Origin: Steinernema hermaphroditum
Lineage: Eukaryota; Nematoda; Chromadorea; Rhabditida; Steinernematidae
DNA length: 64,000 nt
NCBI GenBank assembly: GCA_030435675.1
Contig: CM059621.1
Span: 11,656,001-11,720,000, forward strand
Reading direction: 5' to 3'
Position 1 is the first letter of the stretch. Each line of letters opens with the position of its first letter. The translations under genes were made by a program, and so were the position numbers. The notes beneath the pieces are model-generated. The model had not been told where the DNA came from, searched no databases, and worked only from the letters and a program-made list of their open reading frames with translations. This document shows, in pieces, positions 33,603 through 46,300 of the stretch.

Positions 33603-34437
33603 ATGGCAGCAGCAGCACCGATGGAAAACGAGCCCGTGAACGCGCCCGAAGAACCGAGGAAGCTTTTGGCCTGTGGATGCGGCCACACCATCGGAGCCGG
33701 TGGCGACTACTTCTGCGCACACGTGGCTCTCCAGCAGCGGTCGCCGGTTGTCCGATACTCCAGAGATGAGATCATGGGTGAGTTCTTTTTTCCTCTCCTC
33801 TGTTCACTTTCCTGTTCTTCAGAATTGAATACAAACAATGGAGAACCACGTTCTGGGGTGATCGTCAACGAGGAAGTGTTCGCCTTTCTCGCCTCCACCA
33901 TCCGGGAACGCGTCGACTCCTACTCCAGCGAGCGTGACGATTCCGGCTACGGCTCAGGCAGTCTCGCTGACTCCATCTCCGAAGAAGGCGAGAACCCCGT
34001 TCAAGATGGCGCTCCCGTCAGCATCAGCGAGCTCTTCAATCAACCGCTTTCTGTGCGTCCCGTGGCGGTTCCGGTGCGCAGTGGCAACGGACAAATCCCG
34101 ATTCTGCCGATGTGCTTCTTCGAGAACGTCCTCAACCACAGAGTCGACGGCGACGGATTCGACATCTTCCGTGCGCCCTTTCCAGCGGAACTCGTCCGCG
34201 TGTCCGATGAAGCGGAAGATCTTCTGCAGTTCAAGGCGTCGCCCGAGCCTATCTCGGCGAGCACTTCGAACTCTGGACGGCAGCGAGGTGGAAGTAAGTA
34301 GAGGAGGTGCATTCACAGTGATGCGTGTCAATTTAGGTTCGCGAAACGTTGCGCGAAGAACTCTTCGTGTGGCCAAGCAATTGAACGATAAGAAGGCGCT
34401 TTCAGCGATGGAACGAAAAGGAAACGGCGGTTCTTAA
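33603..34437 (+). CDS. Unrecognised protein, 248 residues
   Basis: Three exons (33603-33777, 33823-34293, 34337-34437) with 45- and 43-nt introns and consistent phases encode 248 residues. The codons are GC-rich like those of neighbouring real genes. Visible features are a Cys/His-rich patch near residues 23-40 (LACGCGHTIGAGGDYFCAHV) that might bind a metal, an acidic Ser/Glu-rich stretch (SYSSERDDSGYGSGS), a central block with SISELFNQPLSVRPVAVPV and FFENVLNHRVDGDGF, and a basic C-terminus (SSRNVARRTLRVAKQL). There is no signal peptide or membrane helix. I cannot assign a family. It ends tail-to-tail with possible minus-strand coding sequence. Confidence 0.65.
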
Positions 34438-34501
34438 AGAAGCGAAGAGAAGCTCAAGCAGGCGATTCTGTTACTTAAGTGTACGCTTTGTGAAGTAAAG
34501 A

Positions 34502-34813
34502 CTATGTTACATGGTTCAAGTTGAACTCGCACAGCGGCCCGATGTTATATCTGTTCCCATTTAGCAGGTAGCTCCCAAGTCCAATCCATTCGGTTCCGCA
34601 CAGGTGTCGAAGGGTGCCGCGAACTCGCCAGGAGAGGTTGTGCCGCGAGATGACCGATGGCTTTTCCTCGAAACGACACTCGGCGATGTTGTTGTGTAAC
34701 GGAGTGTCTCCTCTCGAGTTGCCCCTTCCGCCCTCTCCGCCACTTTCCCGGCGCGTCTTCCTTTTGAGGCAATTCATCTGCAACTGCAGATTCGTCCTTT
34801 TTGTGCAAATCAT
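34502..34813 (-). CDS. Possible minus-strand coding segment, unassigned
   Basis: The frame from ATG 34813 runs 103 codons to a stop and ends in a folded-looking block (RHNLSWRVRGTLRHLCGTEW, then GLGSYLLNGNRYNIGPLCEF). A further minus-strand frame lies upstream at 34835-35158, starting at an ATG. All three minus frames are partly open here and I cannot find a splice model that joins them convincingly. Treat this as a candidate only. Confidence 0.25.
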   Translation of the reverse strand: MICTKRTNLQLQMNCLKRKTRRESGGEGGRGNSRGDTPLHNNIAECRFEEKPSVISRHNLSWRVRGTLRHLCGTEWIGLGSYLLNGNRYNIGPLCEFNLNHVT

Positions 34814-35159
34814 AATCGAATCAGCGCATCCATGTCACTGAGCGATTTGTGTAAAGTCGTAAAGGGATCGCCAGATGCAAATCACTTCCTGCGCTTCTTC
34901 CCGTCTTTTAGGCGTGCTCCGCTCGGCGCAGTTTTGCGGAATATCCTCCGAGTTCTGTGGCTTCGATAAATCAAAATCCGAAATGGTCTTTGGACGAGAA
35001 AACAACGCCTGCACCGCCCTCGTCTCCGGCCACTTTTGATCTCCGGCGGCGATCCGATCGATTCTCGCCTCGGCTTCTCCGCAAAAAGTGCCCCTCGGAG
35101 TCATCGCCCTCGAGGCCATTCCAGCCGGACGGATTCGCCTCTCTCTGGACAAGGTCATC

Positions 35160-37344
35160 CCCTGGCACGGTCCGCTGCGCGCTAGTTGAGTTCTGAGGGA
35201 GCGCCTCGCGTCGTTTTTCGTGGTAAGTGGCCGTCGCGCGAGTTTTCAGAGTGGAAACGGCTTTGGAGATCTGTTGTCGAGATGACCAGATGGTCGTCGG
35301 CTTCGTTTACTCTTTGGAGGACGCGTTTTTCGGCTACTTCGCGGCTTTTTTTCTACTCTACACGGTTGTTAGGTCAGATTCTTATCGTAGACCGATGGTT
35401 CTGTGCTCCACGGAAGAGTACATTTTTGCAGATTGTAGCCATCGGGAACAACTGTCCCCTTTTTATTTCCTGTTTTTCCTTGCTCGCAGTTGTAAATCGT
35501 AAATCAGGGCGGAAAGAGGCGAGAGATGAGATGTATCAGGCTTTCTATTAGCTGAACTTATTGCAAAACTACGATGTTTTTTATAAATTGAATGCTTAGT
35601 GAAATTCGATACGAGGGGTATGATTACATCGTTCTGGAACAGCTGCAGCGCATCTGCAAGCCTGCATCACATGAACCTGCAAGTAGATTAATCTAAAGTG
35701 AAATGCATTTCGTTGTTAATGTTCACATGGAACACTTTTATATGATAATACACGTTTATAGCATATCTTAGTTAGGGTGCGAATCGTATCTCCTTTTAAT
35801 TGAAAGATTTACTTTGAAAGCGTTCTAGATTTTTAAACATTCATAACTTATGCTTGGAGTAGTACGGACATAACCTCATCTGCCCTAAATCAGAAAAGTA
35901 AACTGTGTTAGACCTAAAGTTGGCTGACAGTTCATACCCCAGAGGAGTTGCGAGCTGATTCAAGTTTTTTTTTTAGCACAAATACATATTTTCTTGTGTT
36001 TGATTTGCTTCACTCTGATATTTGTTACTGAGATACTGAGAGTAATACACTCAGGGCCAAATGTGAGCCGAATCGGCAATGGGCACCTTTAGCTGTTCCT
36101 TTGTGAGCATGTCCTATTTGTGCATCTGGGAAGGAACCCTATTCCCGAAGAGAATATACAAAATATGATTTGAGTCAAAGATTTCAGTCAAGTCAAAGGA
36201 TTGAAATGTTATGTATTGGATAGAGTTGGGCTGGGAGTCACACGCACATAAACTCGTCTTCCCCTAAAGGAAAATAGAAAAGAGAGTGTAAAACAATGTA
36301 CTTTGGTTGGCTGACAGTCGAGAGCTACAGTTCTGGAAATAATGATAGCCGCACTCGGTTTTTCGGGCATACCGGGCCAAGCACGAACTTTCGCAAAATG
36401 CGGGTTTCACCACTGGAAAGAACGCGTAAAATAACGGTAGATTGCACGCGAAAAAAAGAATTTTCTTCTGTTTCATTTGTGTGACCCTGAGCACTAGTTA
36501 TGCTTGTGACTTGGGAAGGTTCTCTTGTTAGCGATGCCGAAAAAGAACGCTAAGATTTGAGTAAAATCAAATTAAAAGTTAGAGGTGTGTTTTGGGTTTA
36601 ACGAATTGGAATAGAATCCTTAAAAAGGAACGATTTCCCTCTCTTGTTCGCCATCCAAAAAGATCTATTATGCCTACTTATTCAATCATAGATCACACAG
36701 ATGTAAACCGAAGAACAGGCTATTGACAGGAGCTTCTGAACTTTGTTTACCAGCTTTCCTGGCTTCACATTCCTACAGGCTTAAGTTAGAAAGCTGTCTC
36801 CGCGTCTGATGTATTGGCGCTCAAGGCGACGGGCCTCCGAGACGATGACGGCCGAATGATATGTGTGTTAGGACGGCACGTGTGCCTGAGTTTGATCAGG
36901 GCCAGCGGCAGCTGTTTCCAAGCTTATGCGATTTGTGGCATTGATAAGCTCATCGCGTTTTTCTTCCTCTTCGCCCATTTCATTTTTCGTTTTCATGTGG
37001 CTGCTGGATACGGTGGATGCGGATTGCAAGCAACACGTTTCGACGAAACCCTTTTTCAGTCGATTCCAATAAATCATTTTATGTCCAATTTTCCGGTTTT
37101 ATGGTTAGCCACATGATTTCCCCTCGAAAAGCGGAAGGGCGGCTCTGAAATGCGATACAGTTGGACTTTCGGAGCGATTGGTTACTAAAAACAACTTTTT
37201 GAGTGCCGTCATGTCCGTCCACTCGAGTCGATATCTCTTTTTATCAGTTTTGCGTCGCGTTTTCGATATCCGAGCGCAAACAAACGGCGATACAGTCGGC
37301 TAAACGACCCTGTTTGTTGCAGTGGATGGAGATTTCAGGTGGCG
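35160..37344. other. Intergenic, upstream of the coiled-coil gene
   Basis: Strongly AT-rich from about 35.5 to 36.7 kb, with no coding frames. An acceptor (GAGATTTCAG) lies at about 37330-37338, six bases before the first ATG of the next gene, pointing to a 5' UTR intron or spliced leader. No repeats with partners elsewhere in the window were noticed. Confidence 0.5.
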
Positions 37345-40300
37345 ATGAGTGCTGAGGAGAAGGAGAAGTCCCTCCTTGAACTTGGGATATTCCGAACCAG
37401 GTAAGGGAAAGACCTTTCCACGAGCAGTGTGTCGCCATTGAATTTTGATTTATCGTTCATTTAGGAGTTTCTTAGGGCACAGTTCTTTCAAAATCCGTGA
37501 AAAATTGTGTTCCAAAATTCAGCTGATTGGCCGGAAGTTCCTAGAAGAGTACCCAAACGTAAGACTCAGCTGCTTTAAGCAACTAGATTTTCCACATTCC
37601 AATCAGTGTTTGGGTGTATTCCGATTTGTTTGCTGCACACCTGAATTCCCCTCGTTCCAGACGGAATGAATGAGTAATGTCACAACAGAAACACTTCATC
37701 GATCACATAACTGCCCCTCTGTGGCGCCTTCTTTCCGATCGTACCCGAACCTCTACTTTACAGAAAAGAGGTCAAAACAGACAAAAACGCGAAAAGTGAC
37801 GGTGAAGGCGCCGCTCCATCGAAGTCACACCTGCACGGCGTGGCTCCTTTCGCCACGCTCCGCAAGATCCAGCCTATCGTCATGAAGCCTCTGAAGCACG
37901 CACTGCACGTGGGGAAGAAGGATGGTGACGAGGCGTCGACCAAAGTGGGCGACAAGATCGTGTACAACGTGGAGAAGTCGGTGGTGGTTGGAGGAGGCGC
38001 GACGGCGGCGGAGCCGGAGCGGAGCCCCGAGAAGAAGAGTCGGCCGTCGAAGTGAGTCGAAATCACACTTGCGCCGCTGTGTAAACAGCAGAGAAACATT
38101 TGCATAAACGAGGAGTCGCCAATGTTTATTTGCAGATCGCCTTCGCCGACGAAGACGGGAAGTAATGGAGCCACCGCTGAGGATCGGAGTTATCAGACTC
38201 TGATTATGCGGAAGCGCACGGACGAGTGCTTCGCCGAGGTCGAATTTGCGAAGAAAACGGACAAAGAGTGAGTTGATTAGATTTGCCTTTGAAGCCCCTT
38301 TGTTAGCCAACTGCTCCTTCATGGCAAGGTTAGAGTCAATTTGTGGCGGTGGCCGTAGCTGATAGTCTTCAAACTTGAGTCTTTTAGCGTAATTGGTTTA
38401 TCCTAATTTAGATTTTCATCAAATTTAGCTTCTTCGTTATTTGTCTTTATTTTGTTTGTCTTACATACTGAACAGATCCAGGTTTTCTTCTACTTATTTT
38501 TCTTGTCTCATCCACTATGTGTTATTATGACACGTTTCGTTGCGACCAGAAACCAGCCCTAACCATAATTCAAACACTGTCGTCACGAACAGCTTTGTGA
38601 TCGATCGGATCGCTCAAAAACGCCCCCACTTCGAGCTGTTTTTTCTCTTTTTCTTCTTCCATCACAGCTTCACCTTCCCAATAACTTGATTGAGAACCTA
38701 CCAGCATTGCTTTGACGTCGAGACTGTAGAGAAAACAGGGAAACTTCCGCATTTCATCCACAACTTCCCTAATAGTCCTTCTCCTTCGACTACAGAAACT
38801 CTCCGTCGCGTGCTCTCGAAATTCTCTTCCTTCCTTCCGCCCCGCCGTATTGAATAATGGTCTTTGTGGTTGTTTCGGTTCTTTTTTGCGCGCGCATCGC
38901 GTGCTCACCGCCTAATTGGTTGTCGTTACAAGACGGCGGCGGCGGTTACTCCGCGCCCATGGCGGATCCAGATGCCCGCCGACGACGTCCATTCGCTTCG
39001 GCGAAGGGCCACTGACCGTCCGCGGAGAAGAACGCTTTATGATCGCGATGAAAATGTTATTGGATTTACGTCGTGGTCGTCGTGTGGCCGTGGAATGTTT
39101 CTGTCGCGAGTTGTCCAGCTGCTTCGCTGTACAGGATAAGTCGATTAGGAGTGCTGATGACTGTTTGCGTGAGCGTCTTTGTGCGGGCGCCCATCTGTTT
39201 TGGACGCGTTTGAAAGACCAGCCTGATTGCGGTTTACAGTCCGCTGTCTCTGAGGGTACGGTAATTTGGCACAGTGATGACCATTCTAATCGGCTGTCAA
39301 AAGAACCACCCTACATTGTTTCCTGAATTATTTGAGAAGGTTTCAGATGCAGATGCATATCTAAAGACCGCTAATCCTCCTTATCTTCCGTCACCATCTC
39401 GTGGCGTCACTTCCCCTCTCTCACGGGACCACCGTCACGGGATTTGCAAAAAAGGCCCGGCGCCCCTGTTTTGGGAACTAATCCTTTCGACAAACGATTC
39501 AAACGGGGACGCGCCAACTACCGATGTTTCTCTGTCGGCGCTCCTTCTCCGCTAATGACTCACTCGCGCCGCAAAAACTCGTTTTGAGTCACTTTGGTTG
39601 TGGCAAGAAGGTCACATGCCGCGCGGCTGCAGGTGGCAAATTGTTGAGGGCCCGCGCCGGCTGTGGCGATTCCTCGAAATCGCCGGCGATTTGTTTGCGT
39701 CGCATGTCGAAAGAAATTATTTTTCCCATTTAATTTTAACGACTTTTGAGATCCACCGGACGATATGTTTGCCGAGGACTTGTAAGCGCTATTTCTGTTT
39801 TGTTTGCGTTTGACATTAGTGTACGGATCGAGCTTTTTTTTCTGCTGGGAACACCGGGCACTGGAGCATCTCTGATGTCCGTGGCTATTTTACGTTCTCT
39901 TCGAGGTGTGGGGCGGATTACTACGTTTCGCACATTTGAGAGAGGCGCAATTTTTGGATTATGTGGTGGTTCCTCTGGGAGTATTTCGCTGCAAAAAAGG
40001 GAGCTCTTGTTTTCGTGCAAAAGTTATGTCATGCTCGTAAATGGGAAAGTGAAGTGGACAATAAAATGGAGCAAGTTCTGGGAACACATTCTTCGAAAAG
40101 AGGAATTTGATGAGCTGCATCAAAAAGCCAACTTGTTCTTGGTCAGAATGGGTTCCTGTGCTTTTCATTTCAACCGGAAGTTGCCTCCCGGTGGTTCCGT
40201 TTTTTGAGCAAATGGAGATAGTAAATTTAACGCTTCGTTTGACCACAAGTAAACTCGTCCATTCTGGCGAAAGGCGTTATGTGCGCTTGAGCAGCCATTC

Positions 40301-43300
40301 AAAAGCCCATTAAGAGGAGCAAGTTTGCACAACAAAGAGTCGTTCGTTTGGGCGCCGAAGATTCAAATTTGACCAATTGCAACTTTCTGCTACATCTGTT
40401 TTTCGTCGGTTCCTCCTTAAGCCAGCAACCATCAATCATCGTACAAAAACGTCGGTCACCGTACACCTCGCGGCGACCCGTTAGTTGACGTAAAAAGACA
40501 AATTATGCGGTGAAGAAAGACGGACGGCGTGGTCAGCACGAGCCAAGTGATAAAACGCGGTGATTTGACGAACGACCGTGTTGTCCAGCGGCCGCGTTCG
40601 TCTTCCAGCAGATAAACAAACCACTCAAACGATCCGCTAAACATTTGTAGAATCGTTGTTCCCCCGGGCATCGCCCTCTCCTTCGACGTTGCATACAGTC
40701 TGTCAACAATGAATCACCTCGCACCTCTCCTACTTCGCGCTCCTTCGATACAAATCAAAGTGATTAACGGCCTTAGAGACGCCTTCTAGCGCGCTTCCGA
40801 GGCCTTTGTTGTCCAAGTGGCACTTGAACGCTGTACAAGTAGCCGTCAGTGTTTTCAGCGCTTTTTCAGAACTGAGTCGTCGCTTATCGCCGCCGACGCG
40901 CGCCACCCTGAAATTCGGTTTTTATGGTTGTTCGAATACGATTAGGAAGCGCTTCACTTCTTATTAGTCGTCCGAAGACGACGCGCTCGTCGCCGTCGAA
41001 CGTCGCCGAATCGTCGCCTCGGGTGGGAGGGCGTCCCAGAAGGAGAAGAAGCCATTCTCGGGACACGCCGCGTTGCGTGACGCGATGGGACGTATCGCCG
41101 AGGCATCCGACTCTGGGGTGCGCGGCCTCATTCCGATCAGATGTTGCGATCTGTAAGCGGTTTAGGAAGTGCGAAAGTGATCAGGGGCACGAGTCGCCTT
41201 GTTAGCGGGGGATTATTGTTTTGGAGTTATGGGCGCTCTGGGCGCGATCGAATTTTTTGGAACGACGAGTGCGTTCCAGTTCCACTCGATTTGCGACCAT
41301 TTAACCCATTTGTGGTTGAAATGTGCGGTTTCCAGGGGTTTTATGCCGAATGTATGGAAATTTTTGAATCCTCTGGCATGGTCATTTTACGTTCCACAGC
41401 TTTACTCAAAGGTGCCCATTTCGTTTTAACTGCTTAGTTCGTTGTTGCATATCATACGTGACTCATGTCCTTATAACTCTGTTTGAATTTTTCTTATCAG
41501 TAGGTTTGTCACCACATGTTCGCTCCACCCGAATATGACCGAAAACGATATAAGAACGTAAAACGTATCCATTGCTCATTCATGTTTCGAAAGTTTTGTG
41601 TGTTTTTCATCATTACAAAAATGGTTAACATGTGATGAAAGATATAAGTAATGATTTCGGTTAATTTGTAATTTGCATTGTATCAAAAAGTAAATGACAT
41701 GCACGGATTTGTATATCATTTCAGAGAGCCCTGTCTACTCTTCAATTTCTAAGGGCTTAAGTGTTGCCTAAAATATGTCTAGGGCTTTGAAATGGAAGTT
41801 AGAGCCAGAGCCAAAAAAGCGATAACTTTCTTCCTTCGCTGTGTGGTTGACTCCAATTGTCCAAAATTTAAAGCCTTTTTAGAAAATCATTGGCAACCAT
41901 GCTGTGCAATCTGTGCTCAAAAATTGGACCTGAATGTGAAATAAATGGATTCTCTGTGTATAATAGTGAAAATCGAAAATTTTAAAAATCAAAATTAAAA
42001 AAAGCAAACTATTTTCTGTAGGCTTAACCTTATTTGTGCTGGATCAAAATGAGCATTCTATCCGACCATTCTTTCTCTTCAGTGTGATCCAATTACAGTA
42101 CACAATAATACAACGAACAAGAAGTAGTCTCTCTGAAATGTTAGATAACATTGCGACGAAAAATTACCAAAAATCACTTATTTATTGAAATTATGGACCA
42201 ACCCAATATGAAATTTACAATTTGCTACAATTCAGTCTTTATTTTAGTCAAGTTTGTGTTCAAATGTATCCAAACATCCTTATTATTCATTGTTTTCCTT
42301 TCCGTATCAGGTACCTCTACCGTTCTTTATAGTTCAGTTCTTGTTCTTCTTCTTCTTCCATAGTTCTTTAGTCAAAAAGCGAACTCGGCAACGGACTCGG
42401 CTGACGTAATTGCTTTGCACTTCTTCTAAAACTGTCACCGTACAATGGTATTTTACTCCTCTTCCTTCCTTTCTGTTTATTCCGTTCATGTGATCCACCG
42501 CACATTCCCTTCATTCTCCGCAGTATTCTTTTTCTTTAAGCTGCTTTCCGTATCAGGCCCTCTCGTACTTTCCCGTTCCGTGTGACTTGTTTTTATTTAC
42601 CAACTTGTAGAGCGTAAACAGACATATGCGTATAGCTTTCACGCCCTCCCCTATCACCAAAAGGCTCATTCATCATGTGCATATCGCGCTTGTCATCGCG
42701 CGGTTTCAAATTAAATCCATCTGATCGAGTAGTAGATTAGCGGTTTGTGCTCCCCCAATTAGACGACATAATCAGGCATCCGATGCCACTTTGTGACCTT
42801 CGCCATCCGATCTGATAGGCGAGCGCACGAGTCGCTAATTTGCAAGCCATGCGGATCTAATCTTCTCGGCCATCTTCTCCAGTTCATCGTTTACACACTT
42901 TCCCCGCGCACTCTGGGCGGCCCCACCAGCAGCTTCCAGTGCGTTCCCCTGGCACTCATCACTCATCACAGTCGCCGGGGACTGTTTCCTCGCGCGCGGC
43001 GATGTTCCCCGCTTCCCAGAGGCAGCTTCGCCCCTTCCGGTCCGAAATCCGAGCCGCTCCTCTGTGTTGAGCTTCCGAACCGGTCCTTCTCACTCGCTGC
43101 AGTAGCAACCCTAATCGTCTCTCGTTTGTTCTGTTTATTCCCTCCGTCCACGGGACACCTAAAGATGGCTTCGGCCTCTCAGCGGACGATCGGCGCCTCG
43201 AGGCGCCACCGTCCACATGTTCGTCAGCTCCTTACCCAAATGTAATCCTTTCACTCGGCGTTATTTGTAGCGTTATGGTCACCAGATGTGTGGCCCATCC

Positions 43301-46300
43301 GTTCGCCCTTTGTTGTGGTCATCTTCTCGCTTTAGGTCGCTCGACGCCGCTACCGAAAGTTTGAGCCTTGCCGACATCGCGAAGGAATCCGTCTCGAAGA
43401 CTATTACTCTCGGCAAGATTAAGAAGTCTCATTCGGTAGGTAATCCTTTCGGCAAGCACCGTAGTAACAGAGCTATGCAAAAACTGGTATTGGATACATA
43501 GAACCCATCGTAAAGGGTATTACGTACTGGAGGGATGTAAACAGGAATGGAAAAAAGTTGTAAAAGGGGGATAACTGAAGGTCAAAATTGTGCGGAACCG
43601 TATCCAAATCTCAAGATCAAACGATGTGACGTCTCAGAAGTTTAAAAATGGTCAACTGTTGAAAATGGACAGCATATTCGTATTCCCATTAAACGCAGAA
43701 AACAAACACGTTCCTTGAAGTTATCATGTGTCCCATCTGTTGCAATCACGATCACACCTGTAACCTCGTGTCCAAGTACCCTCGACCATCCACTCCATCT
43801 AATCGCCTCTAACGTGTTTCAGCTTTCGAACAAATGCTCGCTCGTGTCAAGTGCCCCTCCGACTAAACAATCCACCGAACCCATCACCACCTCCTCCGAA
43901 GCATCTCCAAAGCAACCCTCAAGTGCTCTCCCGCCGTCCGTAGCCCCCAAAGGCGAAATGAACGCCTCCTGCCTGGGCCTTCCGGCCTCTTCCACAGCCG
44001 AAGACACACCCGCTCCAAAGCGAGAATCTCGCCTTCAGCACAAACCTTCCATCGCCGACAAACTCAGTCGGAGCTTCTTGGACCTGACCTCCGGGAGCCA
44101 CGATCGCCTGCAGCGATGGAAGGTGAAGCTGCAGAATGGCCGTCGGAGTCGCGCAAAGGACACCAGCGAGCCTCCGCCTGAGATTAGGTACGTAGGCGCT
44201 AATCCGCCGTTTGTTTTATGAATTAGGCAGCGGTGGACGTGCGCGTGAGTGTGAGGATTATGGCGCGGGAGGGGGATAATTGCGGAGCTCCTGTTCGGGC
44301 ACGCAGGTAATTGACCTTCGCGCGTGGACAGGAAAGTGAAATGGAGGAGAACGGATGCATTTTAATTTGATTCGTCGCCGGTCAAAAGAAATCGTTTGGA
44401 AGAATATTGTTATTCTAAGGACGGACAACGCGAAGGTGAAAGGAGGTCAAGCGGAAATTTGAAATTGAACCTGCACGACCCTACTTACACTCCGAGAGAG
44501 AAAGTTGTGTCTTGGATTCTGTATAAATAAGCGGGAGTGGGCCAAAAGCATTCCGTTTTAAGTGTCAGAAGATTTAGAAGACCGTCTCTTAAGACAGCCA
44601 ATCCCATTTTAAACTATCTTATCCAAGAACCCAGGTCTTTCATGCTAGTTTTACTCAATGAAATAAAATGGTTTCAACATTGGTTTCCATTGGATGTCCC
44701 AAGAAGATGGAAGTTTATGTTCCCAGAAAGTTCTGTCCAATTCATGTCCAGTTCACTGTACCAAAAGAAAACGATCTTTCGAGATCTTCAGATGTCAGCA
44801 AGACTTCTATCCCCACTCATAAGACACCGATATCTAGTTTTTGGCATGAAAGGAACCCATCCATCCCAGTGACCACTTAAACGTCGTCGTTTTCCATCCG
44901 AAGTGTCATCCATTGTGCTCGCTTCAAAGAGGATCGTTTGCTTTCGCCTCATCCGTAAACCGTTTTCGGGCTCTAACGACCATGATTACGGCCGCTACCG
45001 GCCATCGGCGACGTCCGCCTCGCCGCGAGTGACCATGAGCCGAGCGTCTTCTCTCGCGTTTTTGTACAAACGCCGTCCGTTCGGCCGTCAGCGGCTCCGT
45101 TTTGCGCACTTTTCGTCTCCATCCCACCTTCTTAGGCGCATCGCATAATAACAGATCATTGTCGGCCTTGACGACCCCCACAGAACGACCCGTTTCCAAC
45201 GGCTCTCACCACAATCCGTTCTTCTAGCGCCGCTTTCAGGATGCCCTTCGAAGAATCGGCCGCGATTCCGTCGACGACGAACGCCTCCGGAGACATGGAC
45301 GTGCTGGTCGACTGGTCCACGGCCGCCATCGACCCTCCGAAGTACGCGCTTCCTGAGAGCTCAGGAAGGGTTCCGCCGCCCCGAGGGCTCCACACCTCCA
45401 AGTCGGCCTCCAACGCTCTTCTCGCCTGCTACAAGAGGTTGGTCCTTCTTCGACAGCGCTCTTTGATAAGGGTGTTCCTTGTTTCGTAATGACGTGCGTA
45501 ACGAAAACACATCGTGATGTCTAAATTGACCTAATTTGGAGAGAGGCGCCACCCAAGAAACGCGTTTGTAAACGTCTGTTTGCATAAGTTTCGAAATCGG
45601 GAATGTAGAAATCCTAAGATTTAAATCAGCACATTAACCTCGTTGGGAGGAAATGTGCATTATCGTGGAGCGCCATGACTCTGAGATGTAATCGGTAATC
45701 CTCATCGTTTCTGAGCTTTTTTCTGCGAAGCAAAGAATGCATAGAAGCTGCTCGTATTTCACTGTTTAAATCATCATTATGAGTAGTGCAGTATACGGTC
45801 GTACAGTTGGGATACCCGAAGCTTCAGATCCAAATTCAAACTAGCTAGTGATGTAGTGATTGTTATTCTTGGTTCAATGATGGACTCCTTAGAACTGATT
45901 ACATCGGATTCACATTAACCTCATTAACCTCAAATTGTGTCGTTTCTTGTAACGTGTAGATGCTTCAAAATTCCACTCATCTCCCTCCCTCTCCCAGCTC
46001 CCATCTCTCAAGTTCAAGTGTTCATCGGCAAAAGTTCTTTAACAGGACACTTTTGAATTGGCCCTTTAGGCGTGCGTTCTCCCGTTTTTGGCGCTCTCGA
46101 GACTGAATTGTTGTGCGCAATATTGCGCCGCGAAACTTGAGCCTTCCACGGAAAACACTTATCGAACAATTAATGACAGCTGCCGAGGGGCTAATGGAGG
46201 AGTGGGCCCAGATGCGTCGAGAGATGTTATTACTGTACTCGCCGGTCCCGACAGTCAATTCGCCCGCGGCCAGATGTCGACATTCGAGACTGTCCGCGTG

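Noticed and set aside
38570..38908. Minus-strand frame with a helical segment
   Set aside because: It starts with GTG rather than ATG and no joining exons were found. It lies inside a long intron.
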